Positions 16,264 through 25,369 of a stretch of DNA of 64,000 nt are shown here, piece after piece. Within the stretch, counting starts at the first letter, position 1, and each line of letters opens with the position of its first letter. The position numbers and the translations under genes are program-made. The notes under the pieces are model-generated. The model searched no databases. It was not told the origin of the DNA and worked only from the letters and a program-made list of their open reading frames with translations. The DNA comes from Paraburkholderia fungorum (lineage in GTDB: Bacteria; Pseudomonadota; Gammaproteobacteria; Burkholderiales; Burkholderiaceae), in NCBI RefSeq assembly GCF_003610895.1, contig NZ_MCAS01000010.1, positions 124,001 to 188,000 on the forward strand, given 5' to 3'.

Positions 16264-16947
16264 ATGAGCCGCAACCTCGCCCTGTTCGACCTGGACCACA
16301 CGCTGCTGCCGCTCGACAGCGATCAGGCATGGGCCCACTTCATCGCCGGATTGGGCATAGAAGGTGCTGCGCGGCACGCGGAAGAAATCGACGATTACTA
16401 CCGGCAGTATGTGGCCGGCACGCTCGACATGACCGCCTACCTGAACTACACCCTGGCACCGCTCGCTCGCCACTCACGCGAACAGCTCGACGTGTGGCAT
16501 GCGCAGTTCATGAAAGAGGTGATTGCGCCGGCCATCTTGCCGGCTGCGCGGGAACTCGTGCAACGACACATCGAAGCAGGCGACCTGTGCTGCATCGTCA
16601 CCGCCACCAATGTGTTCATCACGAAGCCGATCGGCAAGGCGCTCGGCTTCGAACATCTGCTGGGGATCGATCTCGGCACCGAAGGCGGCGATCCGCTGGC
16701 GCGTTTTACCGGACATGCGGTCGGTGTGCCGACCTTCCGCGAAGGCAAGATCACCCGTACGCAGGGCTGGCTGGCTTCGCTCGGCCACCGCCTGGAGGAT
16801 TTTCCGCAGAGCTGGTTCTATAGCGACTCGATCAACGACGTGCCTTTGCTCGAGTGCGTCACGCATCCGGTCGCGACCAATCCGGACCCGCGTTTGCGCG
16901 CCATTGCCGCAGAACGCGGCTGGCCGGTGATTGAACTGTTTGCCTGA
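16264..16947 (+). CDS. HAD-superfamily phosphatase (SerB-like, subfamily IB)
   Basis: This 227-residue cytosolic hydrolase has HAD motif I LFDLDHTLLPLDSD with nucleophile Asp, motif II near CIVTATNVF, motif III Lys around GKITRTQGW, and motif IV YSDSINDVPLL. This is the HAD-IB group close to phosphoserine phosphatase and CicA-like proteins; the natural substrate is unknown. ATG 16264 is supported by AAGGA at 16253-16257 and by the HAD motif starting right after the N-terminus. Confidence 0.88.
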   Translation: MSRNLALFDLDHTLLPLDSDQAWAHFIAGLGIEGAARHAEEIDDYYRQYVAGTLDMTAYLNYTLAPLARHSREQLDVWHAQFMKEVIAPAILPAARELVQRHIEAGDLCCIVTATNVFITKPIGKALGFEHLLGIDLGTEGGDPLARFTGHAVGVPTFREGKITRTQGWLASLGHRLEDFPQSWFYSDSINDVPLLECVTHPVATNPDPRLRAIAAERGWPVIELFA

Positions 16948-16984
16948 CCTGTTTGCCCGGATCAGGCGGGCTCGCGCAGGCTGC

Positions 16985-17050
16985 GGCTGCACGCGCCCCT
17001 TCCACGGTACGAGCCGCGGCTACACACGCCCTTTCCACGGTACCAGCCGC
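16985..17050. repeat. 33-bp tandem duplication across the 3' end of tauC
   Basis: Copy 1 (16985-17017) and copy 2 (17018-17050) match at 29 of 33 bases. Copy 2 encodes the last residues of TauC (RLVPWKGRV) and its TAG stop (17020-17022). Copy 1, just downstream on the minus strand, would encode the same residues with CAG where copy 2 has TAG. Confidence 0.8.
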
Positions 17051-17889
17051 CGCTCCAGCGCACGCATGCCGAGATCGAACAACCACGCGATCAGTCCGAT
17101 CAGCACGATGCCCATCACCACCACATCGGTGCGCAGAAAGCTCGACGCGTTGAGCACCATCTGACCGAGGCCGGCGGTGGCCGCGACCATCTCGGCGGCA
17201 ACCAGCGTGGTCCAGCCAAAACCAATGGCAATCCGCAAGCCGGTCAGAATCTCGGGCAACGCCGCGGGCAGAACCACATGGCGCACGATCTGCCCGAAGC
17301 GGCCACCCAGCGAATAGCCCGCATGAATCTGCTCGATGGTCGCGCTGCGCACACCGGCACGCGCCGCCATCGCAATCGGCGCGAAACAGGCGAGATAGAT
17401 CACGACGATCTTCGCCGTTTCGTCGATACCGAACCAGATCACCACGAGCGGCAGATACGCAAGCGGCGGCAACGGCCGGTAGAACTCCAGCGGCGGATCC
17501 AGCAAGCCGCGCGCAACCCGGCTCACACCCATCAGAATCCCGACCGGCACCGCCGTCACGGCAGCCAGTGCGAACGCGCCGAACACGCGCAGCGCACTCC
17601 ATGCGAGATGCTCGGAGAGCGGCAAGCCGCCTTGAATGCGCCCATGCCACGCGTCCAGAAACGCGGCCCAAACCGCCTCGGGCGTCGGCAGAAATAGCGG
17701 GGGCAGCCAGTGAAGATGCGTTGCGAACCACCACAGCGCTGCGAGCGTCGCGACCGAGACCGCGCTCAACGCCGCGGTCGGACCTTCGCCCGGCAAACGC
17801 CAGCCGCGCACCGGCCGCGCTTTACGTCGCGGCGGCTCGCCTGCCTGAGTCAGCGGCACGTTGCTCAAGGATTCACGCGAGGCCGTCAC
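17020..17889 (-). CDS. tauC: Taurine/aliphatic sulfonate ABC transporter permease
   Basis: This inner-membrane permease of about 289 residues belongs to the SsuC/TauC family. It has about six helices and an EAA-like loop seen in [26 protein letters not shown] 17889 is preferred: it overlaps the tauB stop as GTGA, with GAGG about 7 bases before it. The ATG at 17922 would give a 37-nt overlap. Its 3' end carries a 33-bp tandem duplication in which the stop lies. It forms the channel for TauB and TauA. Confidence 0.88.
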   Translation of the reverse strand: MTASRESLSNVPLTQAGEPPRRKARPVRGWRLPGEGPTAALSAVSVATLAALWWFATHLHWLPPLFLPTPEAVWAAFLDAWHGRIQGGLPLSEHLAWSALRVFGAFALAAVTAVPVGILMGVSRVARGLLDPPLEFYRPLPPLAYLPLVVIWFGIDETAKIVVIYLACFAPIAMAARAGVRSATIEQIHAGYSLGGRFGQIVRHVVLPAALPEILTGLRIAIGFGWTTLVAAEMVAATAGLGQMVLNASSFLRTDVVVMGIVLIGLIAWLFDLGMRALERRLVPWKGRV

Positions 17890-18701
17890 GACAGCACCTC
17901 TTCCTGATTCCGTTCTTTCCATTCATTCTGTTCGTGCAGACGGCGCACCAGCCGTTCGCGCCATTCGATGAACTCCGGCGACGACTTGACCGCGCGCGCG
18001 TCGCGATTTTGGAGAAAGCGTCGCGCGAACGGCAGGTCGTAGCTCTCGGCGATACGGCCCGGCCCCGGCGTCATCACGACGAGACGGGTGGCCAGAAACA
18101 GCGCCTCTTCCACGCTATGCGTGATGAAGAACACCGTCTTGCGTGTGCGGCCCCAGATGTCCAGCACGAGTTCCTGCATCGATTCTCGCGTCATCGCGTC
18201 GAGCGCGCCCATGGGTTCGTCCATCAACAGCACTTGCGGATCGCTTGCCAGCGCGCGCGCAATACCCACGCGCTGCTGCATACCGCCCGACAGCGCGTAG
18301 ACCTGCGAATGCGCATGCTTTTCGAGGCCGACCAACGCCAGCATCTCCAGCGCAATACGCTCGCGCTGCGCCTTCGGCACGCGCTGAAAACGCAAACCGA
18401 GCGCGACATTGCCGAGCACGTCGAGCCAAGGCATCAATGCGTATTTCTGGAACACGACGCCGCGATCCGCGCCGGGTCCGAGCACGGGTTCATCGTTCAA
18501 GCGCACCTCGCCGGCGGTCGGCTGAATGAAGCCGGCGATGCAGTTCAGCAAGGTCGTCTTGCCGCAACCGGACGCGCCGAGCGCGACGACGAATTCACCC
18601 GGTTCGATGCGCAAATCGACGTCGGCGAGCGCGATGTTCGGCGCAACGCCCCGGGCGCCTTCGTAGGCGACGTGCAGCCGCCGGATCTCAAGACCGCTCA
18701 T
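17886..18701 (-). CDS. tauB: Taurine/aliphatic sulfonate ABC transporter ATPase
   Basis: This 271-residue ATPase has Walker A GASGCGKT (42-49), Q-loop [12 protein letters not shown], signature LSGGMQQR, Walker [13 protein letters not shown] and switch ITHSVEEA, the usual TauB/SsuB pattern. It lies 50 bp downstream of tauA and overlaps tauC. It energises sulfonate uptake under sulfur limitation. No desulfonation gene (tauD, ssuD) lies in the window, so the oxygenase must be elsewhere or the substrate differs. Confidence 0.9.
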   Translation of the reverse strand: MSGLEIRRLHVAYEGARGVAPNIALADVDLRIEPGEFVVALGASGCGKTTLLNCIAGFIQPTAGEVRLNDEPVLGPGADRGVVFQKYALMPWLDVLGNVALGLRFQRVPKAQRERIALEMLALVGLEKHAHSQVYALSGGMQQRVGIARALASDPQVLLMDEPMGALDAMTRESMQELVLDIWGRTRKTVFFITHSVEEALFLATRLVVMTPGPGRIAESYDLPFARRFLQNRDARAVKSSPEFIEWRERLVRRLHEQNEWKERNQEEVLS

Positions 18702-18751
18702 CGCCGTGCCTCATGATGCAGATGGATAGGCATGCTCAGAAATCAATGCGC

Positions 18752-19774
18752 TCAATGCGCCGCACGCTGCACGAACTGCGGATCGACACCGCTCGAGTAA
18801 TCGGCCAGCACGTTCTGGATCGTGCCTTGCGTCTTCAGAAACGCTGCCGTCGCAGCGAGCGATTTAGCCGCGCCGGATTGCGCACCGCCGCCGAGCCATG
18901 CGTTCGACGCCTGCTGGGCCGGCGTCGGGAATGCGTACAACGCGAGACTTGCGGGCACTTCCTGGGCCGTGGCGCCGGACTCCTTCGCTACCGCCTCGAC
19001 CTGCGGCGACGCGGCAGTCCATGCAGAGGTGTGATCGCGGTAGCTCGCATCAGTAGCGGCCAGCACCTTCACGAAGCGCGCAACGAACTCGGCATTCTGA
19101 CTCGCGAACTTGCGATCGACGACGAAGCCGTCGAAGGTTGCCTTGCCGGTTTGCTGCGCGACCTGACCCGATGTGATCAGAACCTTGCCGTTCTTCTTCA
19201 CCTTCGCCAGCACCGGGTCCCAGATGTAAGTCGCGTCGATGTCGCCACGCTCCCACGCCGCCGCGATTTCAGGCGGACGCAGATTGACGATCTTCACATC
19301 GGACGGATTCACGCCCGCGCTCTGCAGCGCGACCAGCGTGTGAAAGTGCGAGGTGGACACAAACGGCACGCCAATCTTCTTGCCTTTCAAACCGGCAACG
19401 CTAGTGACATTGGAACCGTCGCGCGCAACCAGCGCTTCGGCGTCGTTGATGTTGTCGAGAATCCAGAACAGCGAAATATCGACGCCTTGCGACAGCCCGG
19501 CCGCGATGGGGCTCGACCCAGCTTCGCCGAGTTGCACGGAGCCGGAAGCCAGCGCGCGAATCACGTCGGCGCCGCTGCCGAGCTTGCGATACGTGACCTT
19601 GTAGCCGGTGGCTTTCTCGACTTCACCGGTGGCTTGCGCATAGCGCCACGGCACGACCATGTCCTGATACGCGATCACGACTTCTTTGGTGTCGGCGTAT
19701 GCAGTGGAAGAAAACGGCGCGGACAGCGCAAACAGTGCGGCGAACACGGCGAGCGGACGAAGGAAGCGGTTCAT
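18752..19774 (-). CDS. tauA: Taurine-binding periplasmic protein
   Basis: This 340-residue protein has a Sec signal peptide (MNRFLRPLAVFAALFALSAP, cleavage after AYA) and a mature TauA/SsuA-like binding fold beginning KEVVIAYQDMVVPWRYA. Family features include the LGSGADVIRALASGSVQLGEAGSSP region and the WERGDIDATYIWDP segment typical of taurine-binding proteins. It is the first gene of tauABC. A TATAGT hexamer about 40 bp upstream (minus strand, 19815-19820) could be its -10. Confidence 0.9.
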   Translation of the reverse strand: MNRFLRPLAVFAALFALSAPFSSTAYADTKEVVIAYQDMVVPWRYAQATGEVEKATGYKVTYRKLGSGADVIRALASGSVQLGEAGSSPIAAGLSQGVDISLFWILDNINDAEALVARDGSNVTSVAGLKGKKIGVPFVSTSHFHTLVALQSAGVNPSDVKIVNLRPPEIAAAWERGDIDATYIWDPVLAKVKKNGKVLITSGQVAQQTGKATFDGFVVDRKFASQNAEFVARFVKVLAATDASYRDHTSAWTAASPQVEAVAKESGATAQEVPASLALYAFPTPAQQASNAWLGGGAQSGAAKSLAATAAFLKTQGTIQNVLADYSSGVDPQFVQRAAH

Positions 19775-19814
19775 CGAGAAGCCCCTTTAGTGTGTGTTGT
19801 CTGGGAGGATTTCG

Positions 19815-19820
19815 ACTATA
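19815..19820 (-). promoter_or_regulatory. Candidate -10 element of tauA
   Basis: TATAGT on the minus strand lies about 41 bp upstream of the tauA ATG. No good -35 is visible, as expected for a promoter needing a CysB/Cbl-type activator, but that regulator is inferred only. Confidence 0.35.
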
Positions 19821-20048
19821 GGGAGTTTGTCCGCGGGCGGTTCTAATTAATCCGCGATTGCTAATGACGCCGTTCGAGCATTGCTTTTCACGTTCGGTTG
19901 GATAGGGTTGCCTACTGTGGCGGGGAATCGGTCGATTCGAACGAATGATGACGGCTCGGGATACATTTGTGCAATCTGGCCGTTCGGCCAATTGCCGTGT
20001 TCGCACGGTAGCGGCATGATCGACGGATTGCCTTCAATTCGCATTCCT

Positions 20049-20495
20049 ATGGTCGATCTTCTTAGCCGCTCAAGCTGGTTTTTTTTCAACATCGGTGTGC
20101 CTGTTTTTGCACCGATCGCACTGCTTCCGCTGTTGCGCTTTTCGCGCTACTACCAGCACGTGGCGCGAGGCATCGCGCGGCGTTCAATTCAGGATGGGCA
20201 GCTTTTCTGGGTCGTCATTTCGATGTGCGCCAGCGCGTGTTATGAAATCGGCGGCCTGGTGGCCGATGTCTCCGCGCGCGGCAAGCTGGTACTTATGCTA
20301 GCGGCACTTCTCTGGCACGTACTCTTCATCATTGCAGCGTCGATACTGGTATGCCTTGGATCAGCAGATGCAGCGGCTCGTCTCGCACACAACGGCAGCG
20401 AGGGAGAGTCCGACGGCTGGCTGATGTGGCTTTCCATACTCGTCACTGTCATCGTCGCCACTTCATTCTTCGCATCTCATTATTCGTTTACCTAA
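20049..20495 (+). CDS. Hypothetical multi-spanning membrane protein
   Basis: This protein of about 148 residues has four hydrophobic stretches (starting NIGVPVFAPIALLPLL, LFWVVISMCASACYEIGGLV, LVLMLAALLWHVLFIIAASI and MWLSILVTVIVATSFF), so it is probably a four-helix inner-membrane protein. I recognise no family. The start is uncertain: ATG 20049 places the first helix near the N-terminus; ATG 20016 or 19881 would add polar residues. Base composition is slightly lower in GC than its neighbours. It sits between tauA and a tiny membrane protein gene on the same strand. Confidence 0.55.
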   Translation: MVDLLSRSSWFFFNIGVPVFAPIALLPLLRFSRYYQHVARGIARRSIQDGQLFWVVISMCASACYEIGGLVADVSARGKLVLMLAALLWHVLFIIAASILVCLGSADAAARLAHNGSEGESDGWLMWLSILVTVIVATSFFASHYSFT

Positions 20496-20550
20496 CTAAT
20501 TTCAAGTCACTGCGTTATACTTTTTATTCTGGCATCACAAGGAGACCCGC

Positions 20551-20685
20551 ATGCACAACCTCATCGATCGTGTAATCGGTGACCGCGCATTTCGCCGTCG
20601 CATTATCGTTTTCTTTTACCCATTCACGATCATCGGCGGAGTGATATCCATCACTTGCAGTCTGCTAGCACGTCACTACCGCTAG
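20551..20685 (+). CDS. Small (44-residue) membrane protein
   Basis: ATG 20551 is preceded by AAGGAGA seven bases upstream, one of the best ribosome binding sites in the window. The product starts MHNLIDRVIGDRAFRRR, a polar basic head, and continues with one hydrophobic segment (about residues 18-40, IIVFFYPFTIIGGVISITCS) ending in LLARHYR. A single-pass protein with the basic side inside is expected. It is followed after 62 bp by a strong terminator. Function is unknown; regulators of transporters or sensor kinases of this size exist, but nothing here identifies one. Confidence 0.65.
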   Translation: MHNLIDRVIGDRAFRRRIIVFFYPFTIIGGVISITCSLLARHYR

Positions 20686-20747
20686 CCCGTACAGGCAGAT
20701 CGCCACGCCATACAACTGCGCCCCCTCTTCCAAGCCCCACAAAAAAC

Positions 20748-20772
20748 AAAGCCCGCAACACGTGCGGGCTTT
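20748..20772. terminator. Bidirectional rho-independent terminator
   Basis: AAAGCCCGCA and TGCGGGCTTT form a 10-bp stem with a 5-base loop. On the minus strand it is followed by a T-rich run (TTTGTTTTTTG), ending lipA. On the plus strand it is followed by TGCATTTTC, ending the small membrane protein gene. Confidence 0.85.
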
Positions 20773-20803
20773 GCATTTTCAAACTGACAACACACTAAAC
20801 CAT

Positions 20804-21808
20804 TCAAACCACCCCGGCTCCATGCGCCTGCAGATCGGCGTGGTAGCTCGAGCGAACCATCGCGCCCACCGCGGCGTGCGTGAAACCCATCTTGTACGCT
20901 TCTTCTTCGTACATCTTGAACGTGTCCGGATGCACGTACGAGCGCACCGGCAGATGGTGTTCCGACGGCTGCAGATACTGGCCGATCGTCAGCATGTCCA
21001 CGTCGTGTTCGCGCAGGTCGCGCATCACTTGCAGGATTTCTTCTTCCGTTTCGCCGAGACCGACCATCAGGCCCGACTTGGTCGCGACGTTCGGATGCAG
21101 CGCCTTGAAGTCCTTCAGCAGCTTCAGCGAATGTGCGTAGTCCGAACCCGGACGCGCTTCCTTGTACAGACGCGGCACCGTTTCGAGGTTGTGATTCATT
21201 ACGTCAGGCGGCGCTGCATTCAGAATGCCGAGCGCGCGATCCAGACGGCCGCGGAAATCAGGCGTCAGAATTTCAATGCGTGTTTCCGGCGACAGTTCGC
21301 GCGTCTGACGGATACATTCCACGAAGTGAGCCGCGCCGCCGTCGCGCAAATCGTCACGATCGACGCTCGTAATCACCACGTACTTCAGCTTCAGCGCGGC
21401 GATGGTGCGCGCCAGGTTACCCGGCTCATCCACATCGAGCGGATCGGGACGGCCATGGCCGACGTCGCAGAACGGGCAGCGACGCGTGCATTTATCGCCC
21501 ATGATCATGAACGTCGCGGTGCCCTTGCCGAAGCATTCGCCGATATTCGGGCAGCTCGCTTCTTCGCACACCGTGTGCAGGTTGTGCTCGCGCAGAATCT
21601 GCTTGATTTCGGAAAAGCGCGAATTGCCGGTAGCCGCTTTGACGCGGATCCAGTCCGGTTTCTTCAGCTTTTCGATCGGGATGATCTTGATCGGGATACG
21701 GGCGGTTTTAGCTTGTGCCTTCTGCTTCGCGGTGGCGTCGTAGGCGGCGGCAGCCGGCACGGCATCAGGAGCGGGAGAAGCTGCGAGGTTCGCGGTAACG
21801 TCAGTCAT
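20804..21808 (-). CDS. lipA: Lipoyl synthase
   Basis: This 334-residue radical SAM enzyme inserts two sulfur atoms into octanoyl groups on lipoyl domains. The auxiliary cluster cysteines are in [12 protein letters not shown] and the radical SAM motif is CTRRCPFC (CX3CX2C). The conserved C-terminal region [12 protein letters not shown] is present. It lies 13 bp downstream of lipB on the same strand, so the two are one transcription unit ending at the bidirectional terminator. Confidence 0.97.
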   Translation of the reverse strand: MTDVTANLAASPAPDAVPAAAAYDATAKQKAQAKTARIPIKIIPIEKLKKPDWIRVKAATGNSRFSEIKQILREHNLHTVCEEASCPNIGECFGKGTATFMIMGDKCTRRCPFCDVGHGRPDPLDVDEPGNLARTIAALKLKYVVITSVDRDDLRDGGAAHFVECIRQTRELSPETRIEILTPDFRGRLDRALGILNAAPPDVMNHNLETVPRLYKEARPGSDYAHSLKLLKDFKALHPNVATKSGLMVGLGETEEEILQVMRDLREHDVDMLTIGQYLQPSEHHLPVRSYVHPDTFKMYEEEAYKMGFTHAAVGAMVRSSYHADLQAHGAGVV

Positions 21809-21821
21809 TCGTTCGGTCCAG

Positions 21822-22547
21822 TCAGGCGGTCAGTGCACCGGCCTGCGGTTGGGCGACGGCCGCGGGACTGCCGTCGAGGTTTGCGGTGAGGCGTGCTGCA
21901 AAGGTGCGGGCCACGTCGTTCCAGCCGGCGGCAACGCCCAGCGTTGCCATATCGACTGTTTCGAGCCCCGCGTAGCCGCATGGATTGATGGCCAGAAACG
22001 GTCGCAAGTCCATGTTCACATTCAGGCTCACGCCGTGATAGCTGCAGCCGTTGCGGATTTTCAGACCCAGCGCGGCGATTTTGGCGCCGGCGTGCAGCCC
22101 GGCGTCCGGCCCGGGCGCCACGTAGATACCGGGGGCGCCCGCCTTGCGTTCTCCGGCGAGATTATACGCCGCGAGGGTGTCGATCACCGCCTGCTCGATC
22201 CGCGTGACCATCTCGCGCACCATCAGCTTGCGTCGGCGCAGGTCCAGCAACAGGTAGGCCACCACCTGTCCGGGCCCGTGATACGTGATCTGCCCGCCCC
22301 GATCGACCTTGACCAGCGGAATACCGCTGTCAGCAGCCAATAGATGCGCCGGGTCGCCGGCCTGGCCGAGCGTAAAGACGGGAGGATGTTCGACCAGCCA
22401 GATTTCGTCGGGTGTATCGGCAGTGCGCGTGTCGGTGAACGCGCGCATCGCTTCGAAACTGGCTTCGTAGGGTTCGTTGCCGAGCCAGCGCAGCGTAAGC
22501 GGCGCCGTGGCGGGCAAGGGAGACGTGAAAACCGGGGTGGCGCACAT
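21822..22547 (-). CDS. lipB: Lipoyl(octanoyl) transferase
   Basis: This 241-residue LipB transfers octanoate from acyl carrier protein to lipoyl domains. It shows the conserved [19 protein letters not shown] segment with catalytic-site Lys/His residues, and the [19 protein letters not shown] region with the catalytic Lys preceding it ([15 protein letters not shown]). Cys is replaced near the C-terminus by INPCGYAG, the usual catalytic Cys context. It stands first in the lipBA pair. Confidence 0.96.
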   Translation of the reverse strand: MCATPVFTSPLPATAPLTLRWLGNEPYEASFEAMRAFTDTRTADTPDEIWLVEHPPVFTLGQAGDPAHLLAADSGIPLVKVDRGGQITYHGPGQVVAYLLLDLRRRKLMVREMVTRIEQAVIDTLAAYNLAGERKAGAPGIYVAPGPDAGLHAGAKIAALGLKIRNGCSYHGVSLNVNMDLRPFLAINPCGYAGLETVDMATLGVAAGWNDVARTFAARLTANLDGSPAAVAQPQAGALTA

Positions 22548-22688
22548 GATTCCGACAGTTTACCGAAATCTGCGCATCCCCGCCGGACGCGCCCGCATCG
22601 GTTGGCGCAGCGCCGCTGCTTCGCTGCGCACCCAAACGGCGTTCAACTTCGATGCCGGTCCGCTCTCACGGCACGGCATGCAGCGTCC

Positions 22689-23015
22689 TCACACCGTGCG
22701 CCAGCCCCCGCGCATGCGGGCCGCCAGCCGTTCGCTCACCCGCACGAACCAGTTCAGCGCGCGCTCATCGCAGCGTGTCGGCACCGAAAACGCGACCTTC
22801 GCATGCGTGCTGCCCTCGGCACTCAACCACAGCCGTTCACCGCGACGCAGCCGCATCGTGTGGCCCGGCTGCAGCCAGTAGTCTTCCGTGTCGTCGCTGC
22901 GCGTGACCCAGATCGCGCCGCCATGCACGACCAGCTTGGTGCTGCGCGCTACCTTCATAGGAATGGTTTCGCCGTTGCGGATTTCAAAACCGATACTAGA
23001 GGAAATTTCTCGCAT
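22689..23015 (-). CDS. DUF2917 domain-containing protein
   Basis: This 108-residue small protein has a compact cupin-like beta segment: KLVVHGGAIWVTRSDDTEDYWLQPGHTMRLRRGERLWLSAEG. The DUF2917 family is common in Burkholderiaceae and has no known function. ATG 23015 is preceded by GAGGGC. The longer frame to 23138 would run into the divergent LysR gene and has no family sequence. It is divergent from a GcvA-like LysR gene with a 98-bp spacer, which suggests control by it. Confidence 0.75.
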   Translation of the reverse strand: MREISSSIGFEIRNGETIPMKVARSTKLVVHGGAIWVTRSDDTEDYWLQPGHTMRLRRGERLWLSAEGSTHAKVAFSVPTRCDERALNWFVRVSERLAARMRGGWRTV

Positions 23016-23055
23016 GATGCCCTCGCCAAAGTTCGTTTCATGGCTACAATCGTAT

Positions 23056-23074
23056 GCGTAGCAAGGGTTTACGC
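23056..23074. promoter_or_regulatory. LysR-type operator (T-N11-A)
   Basis: GCGTA (23056-23060) and TACGC (23070-23074) form an inverted repeat containing T-N11-A (T23059, A23071), the LysR-family consensus. It lies between the DUF2917 gene and the LysR gene. TACAAT at 23045-23050 is a possible -10 for the LysR gene. Confidence 0.55.
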
Positions 23075-23113
23075 AAAACGATCTATTTTCACCTCTATGT
23101 GAGAAATATTGCG

Positions 23114-24082
23114 ATGGACCTCCGGCATTTACCCCCACTGAACGCCATCAAGGCGTTCGAAGCCGCTGCCCGCCACGAGAGTTTCTCGCGCGCCGCGGAC
23201 GAACTGTTCGTTACGCACGGCGCGGTCAGTCACCAGATTCGCGCGCTTGAGGCGGAGCTGGGCGTCACGCTGTTCGCCCGCGACGGCAAGCGCGTCCGGC
23301 TTACGGACACCGGCCGCCGCTATGCCACGCGCGTGCGCACGGCACTGACGGGGCTGGTCGAGGCCACCCGTGAAATCCGCGCCGGGGACCGCGAGCGGCG
23401 CCTTGTGGTTTCCATGCTGTCTTCGTTTGCAGCGCGCTGGGTCACGCCGCGCATCGGCAGCTTTATCGAGGAGCATCCCCAATGGGACCTCGAACTGCTG
23501 TCCACCAACGCGTTGACCGACTTTGCGCGCGACGATGTCGACGTGGCGATCCGCTTCGGCTATGGCAAGTATTCCGGGTTGCACGCGGAGTTATTGCTGG
23601 AGGAGATCTTCTTTCCGGCCTGTTCACCGAATTTCAACAGCGGCAAGCTGCCGCAAACGCCAGCCGAGCTGGCGAAAGTCCCGCTGCTGCGCTCGGACGA
23701 CGAACTCTGGCGCCCGTGGTTCGACGCCGCCGGCCTCACCGACTGGCCGGAGCCGAAGCGCGGCGTGCTGTATCAGGATTCGTCGAATCTGTTGCAGGCA
23801 GCCATCGACGGTCAGGGGATTGCGCTCACGCGCCGTTCGCTGGCGATGCACGAGATCGCAGCAGGCCGCCTCGTGCGGCTATTCGACGTGGATGGGCCGA
23901 GCCCGTGGCAGTACTACTTCATCTGCCCGCCGCAGATGCTCGAAACCGCGCGCGTCAAAGCGTTCCGCGCCTGGGTATTCGACGAAGTGGGACGGTTCAA
24001 ACAGCTTTTCGAGCGAGCTTGCTCGGCGGGGCCTGCAGCAAGCGCCGATCTGGCGGCGGACGCGTTGCGCGTCACGTCGTAA
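23114..24082 (+). CDS. LysR-family regulator, GcvA type
   Basis: This 322-residue regulator has an N-terminal winged HTH (residues about 6-65; LPPLNAIKAFEAAARHESFS, AADELFVTHGAVSHQIRALE) and a C-terminal effector-binding domain. The LPPLNALxxFEAAARH opening and VTHGAVSHQI are typical of the GcvA/AmpR branch. ATG 23114 matches the family N-terminus; the frame open upstream to 23054 covers the operator. It may control the divergent DUF2917 gene and itself. The effector is unknown. Confidence 0.88.
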   Translation: MDLRHLPPLNAIKAFEAAARHESFSRAADELFVTHGAVSHQIRALEAELGVTLFARDGKRVRLTDTGRRYATRVRTALTGLVEATREIRAGDRERRLVVSMLSSFAARWVTPRIGSFIEEHPQWDLELLSTNALTDFARDDVDVAIRFGYGKYSGLHAELLLEEIFFPACSPNFNSGKLPQTPAELAKVPLLRSDDELWRPWFDAAGLTDWPEPKRGVLYQDSSNLLQAAIDGQGIALTRRSLAMHEIAAGRLVRLFDVDGPSPWQYYFICPPQMLETARVKAFRAWVFDEVGRFKQLFERACSAGPAASADLAADALRVTS

Positions 24083-24158
24083 TGCGAGGCATCGTGGGCA
24101 CGGCCTGCGGTGCCTATGCCAAAGTCAAAGCGGCGCCAGCGTCTGCTCGGGCAGTGCT

Positions 24159-24428
24159 TTAAAGCACCACTTTCACCATGGGGTGGCCGGTGAGCGCGCG
24201 ATAGACATCGTCGAGCTGCGCCTGGCTCGTGGCGCGCACCGTGATCGTCAAGCCCGTGTAATTACCGCCGCTGGACGGCCGCGTTTCCACGCGAGCAGGG
24301 TCGACCTCGCTATCGAACTGCCGAACCACCTCGACAATTGTCCCGGCGAACTCGGGATGCGACTTGCCCATGATCTTGATGGGAAAATCGCACGGAAACT
24401 CAAGCAACGATTCTTTCGCGGGATTCAT
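24159..24428 (-). CDS. ybeD: YbeD-like DUF493 protein
   Basis: This 89-residue ferredoxin-like-fold protein has the family opening FPCDFPIKIMGKSHPEFAGTI and ends GHPMVKVVL. DUF493 proteins are usually encoded just before lipB, and function is unclear. Its start (24428) overlaps the end of the transaminase gene by 29 bp, so translation is coupled. Between it and lipB lie the LysR and DUF2917 genes. A 14-bp palindrome (24154-24167) covers its stop codon. Confidence 0.88.
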   Translation of the reverse strand: MNPAKESLLEFPCDFPIKIMGKSHPEFAGTIVEVVRQFDSEVDPARVETRPSSGGNYTGLTITVRATSQAQLDDVYRALTGHPMVKVVL

Positions 24429-25356
24429 TTTCTACTCCTTGCTGCGCGTCTTGCGCTTCCTTGGCCTTGGCACGCTGATAGGCCGCGTACAAAGCCGCAA
24501 ACACCGCGCCCGGCTTGCCGTCGCCAACCGGTTGGCCATCGAGCAGCGTAACCGGCAGCACTTCCTTGGTGGCGGAACTGACCAGAATCTCGTCGGCGGC
24601 GCGCAACTCGGCCTCGGCAATCTCGCGCGCTTCGAAGCGGATGCCGCATTCGCCCGTCAGCTCTTCGATCAGACTGTAGCGGATCCCTTCGAGAATCTTG
24701 TGGCTGCGCGGCGGCGCGTACAGCGCGCCGTCCTTCACCATCCAGATATTCGAAGACGAACCTTCGGTCAGCAGGCCATCGCGAAACTGGATCGTCTCGA
24801 ATGCGTCGTTTTCGGCTGCGTATTGCGCCATCAGCACATTGCCGAGCAGCGACACCGATTTGATATCGCAATTGAGCCAGCGACGATCTTCGGCGGTGAC
24901 GCAGCGCACGCCCTGCGCGCGCTGTGCGGCGTCGGGCAGATTCAGCGGCGTGACCATGACGAACACGGTCGGTTGAATGCCGGCCGGAAATGCGTGACCG
25001 CGCTTCGCGACACCGCGCGTGATCTGAACGTAGGCAATCGCGTCCTGATCGGCGCGCAGGCCTGCTTCCGCCTCATTGGCCGCGACCACGCGCCCAATCA
25101 GCTCGCGCCAGCCGGCGTCGTCGAATGGATTGGCGATGCCGATCTTGTCGAGCGAGCGCGCGAGGCGCGCCAGATGATGCCTGAAGCGAAACGCCGTACG
25201 GCCGCCCGCATGGGCATACAACGGCGCGACTTCGTAAATGCCGTCGCCGAAAATGAAGCCACGGTCGAGAACCGGCACGCGCGCTTCGGACAAGGGCACC
25301 AGCTCGCCGTTCAGATAAACGATCGGGTCGAGCGAAACATCGGCAACAGCGGTCAT
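24400..25356 (-). CDS. D-amino-acid transaminase-like, PLP class IV aminotransferase
   Basis: This 318-residue fold-type IV PLP enzyme has the N-terminal VYLNGELVPLSEARVPVLDRG and GFIFGDGIYEV, and the PLP-binding Lys in CDIKSVSLLGNVLMAQ, followed by EGSSSNIW. D-alanine/D-glutamate transaminases (Dat) and 4-amino-4-deoxychorismate lyase or branched-chain enzymes share this fold. The position after a D-Ala-D-Ala carboxypeptidase gene (13 bp gap) supports a role with D-amino acids of the cell wall. Confidence 0.88.
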   Translation of the reverse strand: MTAVADVSLDPIVYLNGELVPLSEARVPVLDRGFIFGDGIYEVAPLYAHAGGRTAFRFRHHLARLARSLDKIGIANPFDDAGWRELIGRVVAANEAEAGLRADQDAIAYVQITRGVAKRGHAFPAGIQPTVFVMVTPLNLPDAAQRAQGVRCVTAEDRRWLNCDIKSVSLLGNVLMAQYAAENDAFETIQFRDGLLTEGSSSNIWMVKDGALYAPPRSHKILEGIRYSLIEELTGECGIRFEAREIAEAELRAADEILVSSATKEVLPVTLLDGQPVGDGKPGAVFAALYAAYQRAKAKEAQDAQQGVENESRERIVA

Positions 25357-25369
25357 CGCAATCAGGCTC

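Noticed and set aside
24154-24167. Terminator at the end of ybeD
   Set aside because: GTGCTTTAAAGCAC is a perfect palindrome with no loop and it overlaps the stop codon. It cannot form a stable hairpin of terminator type.
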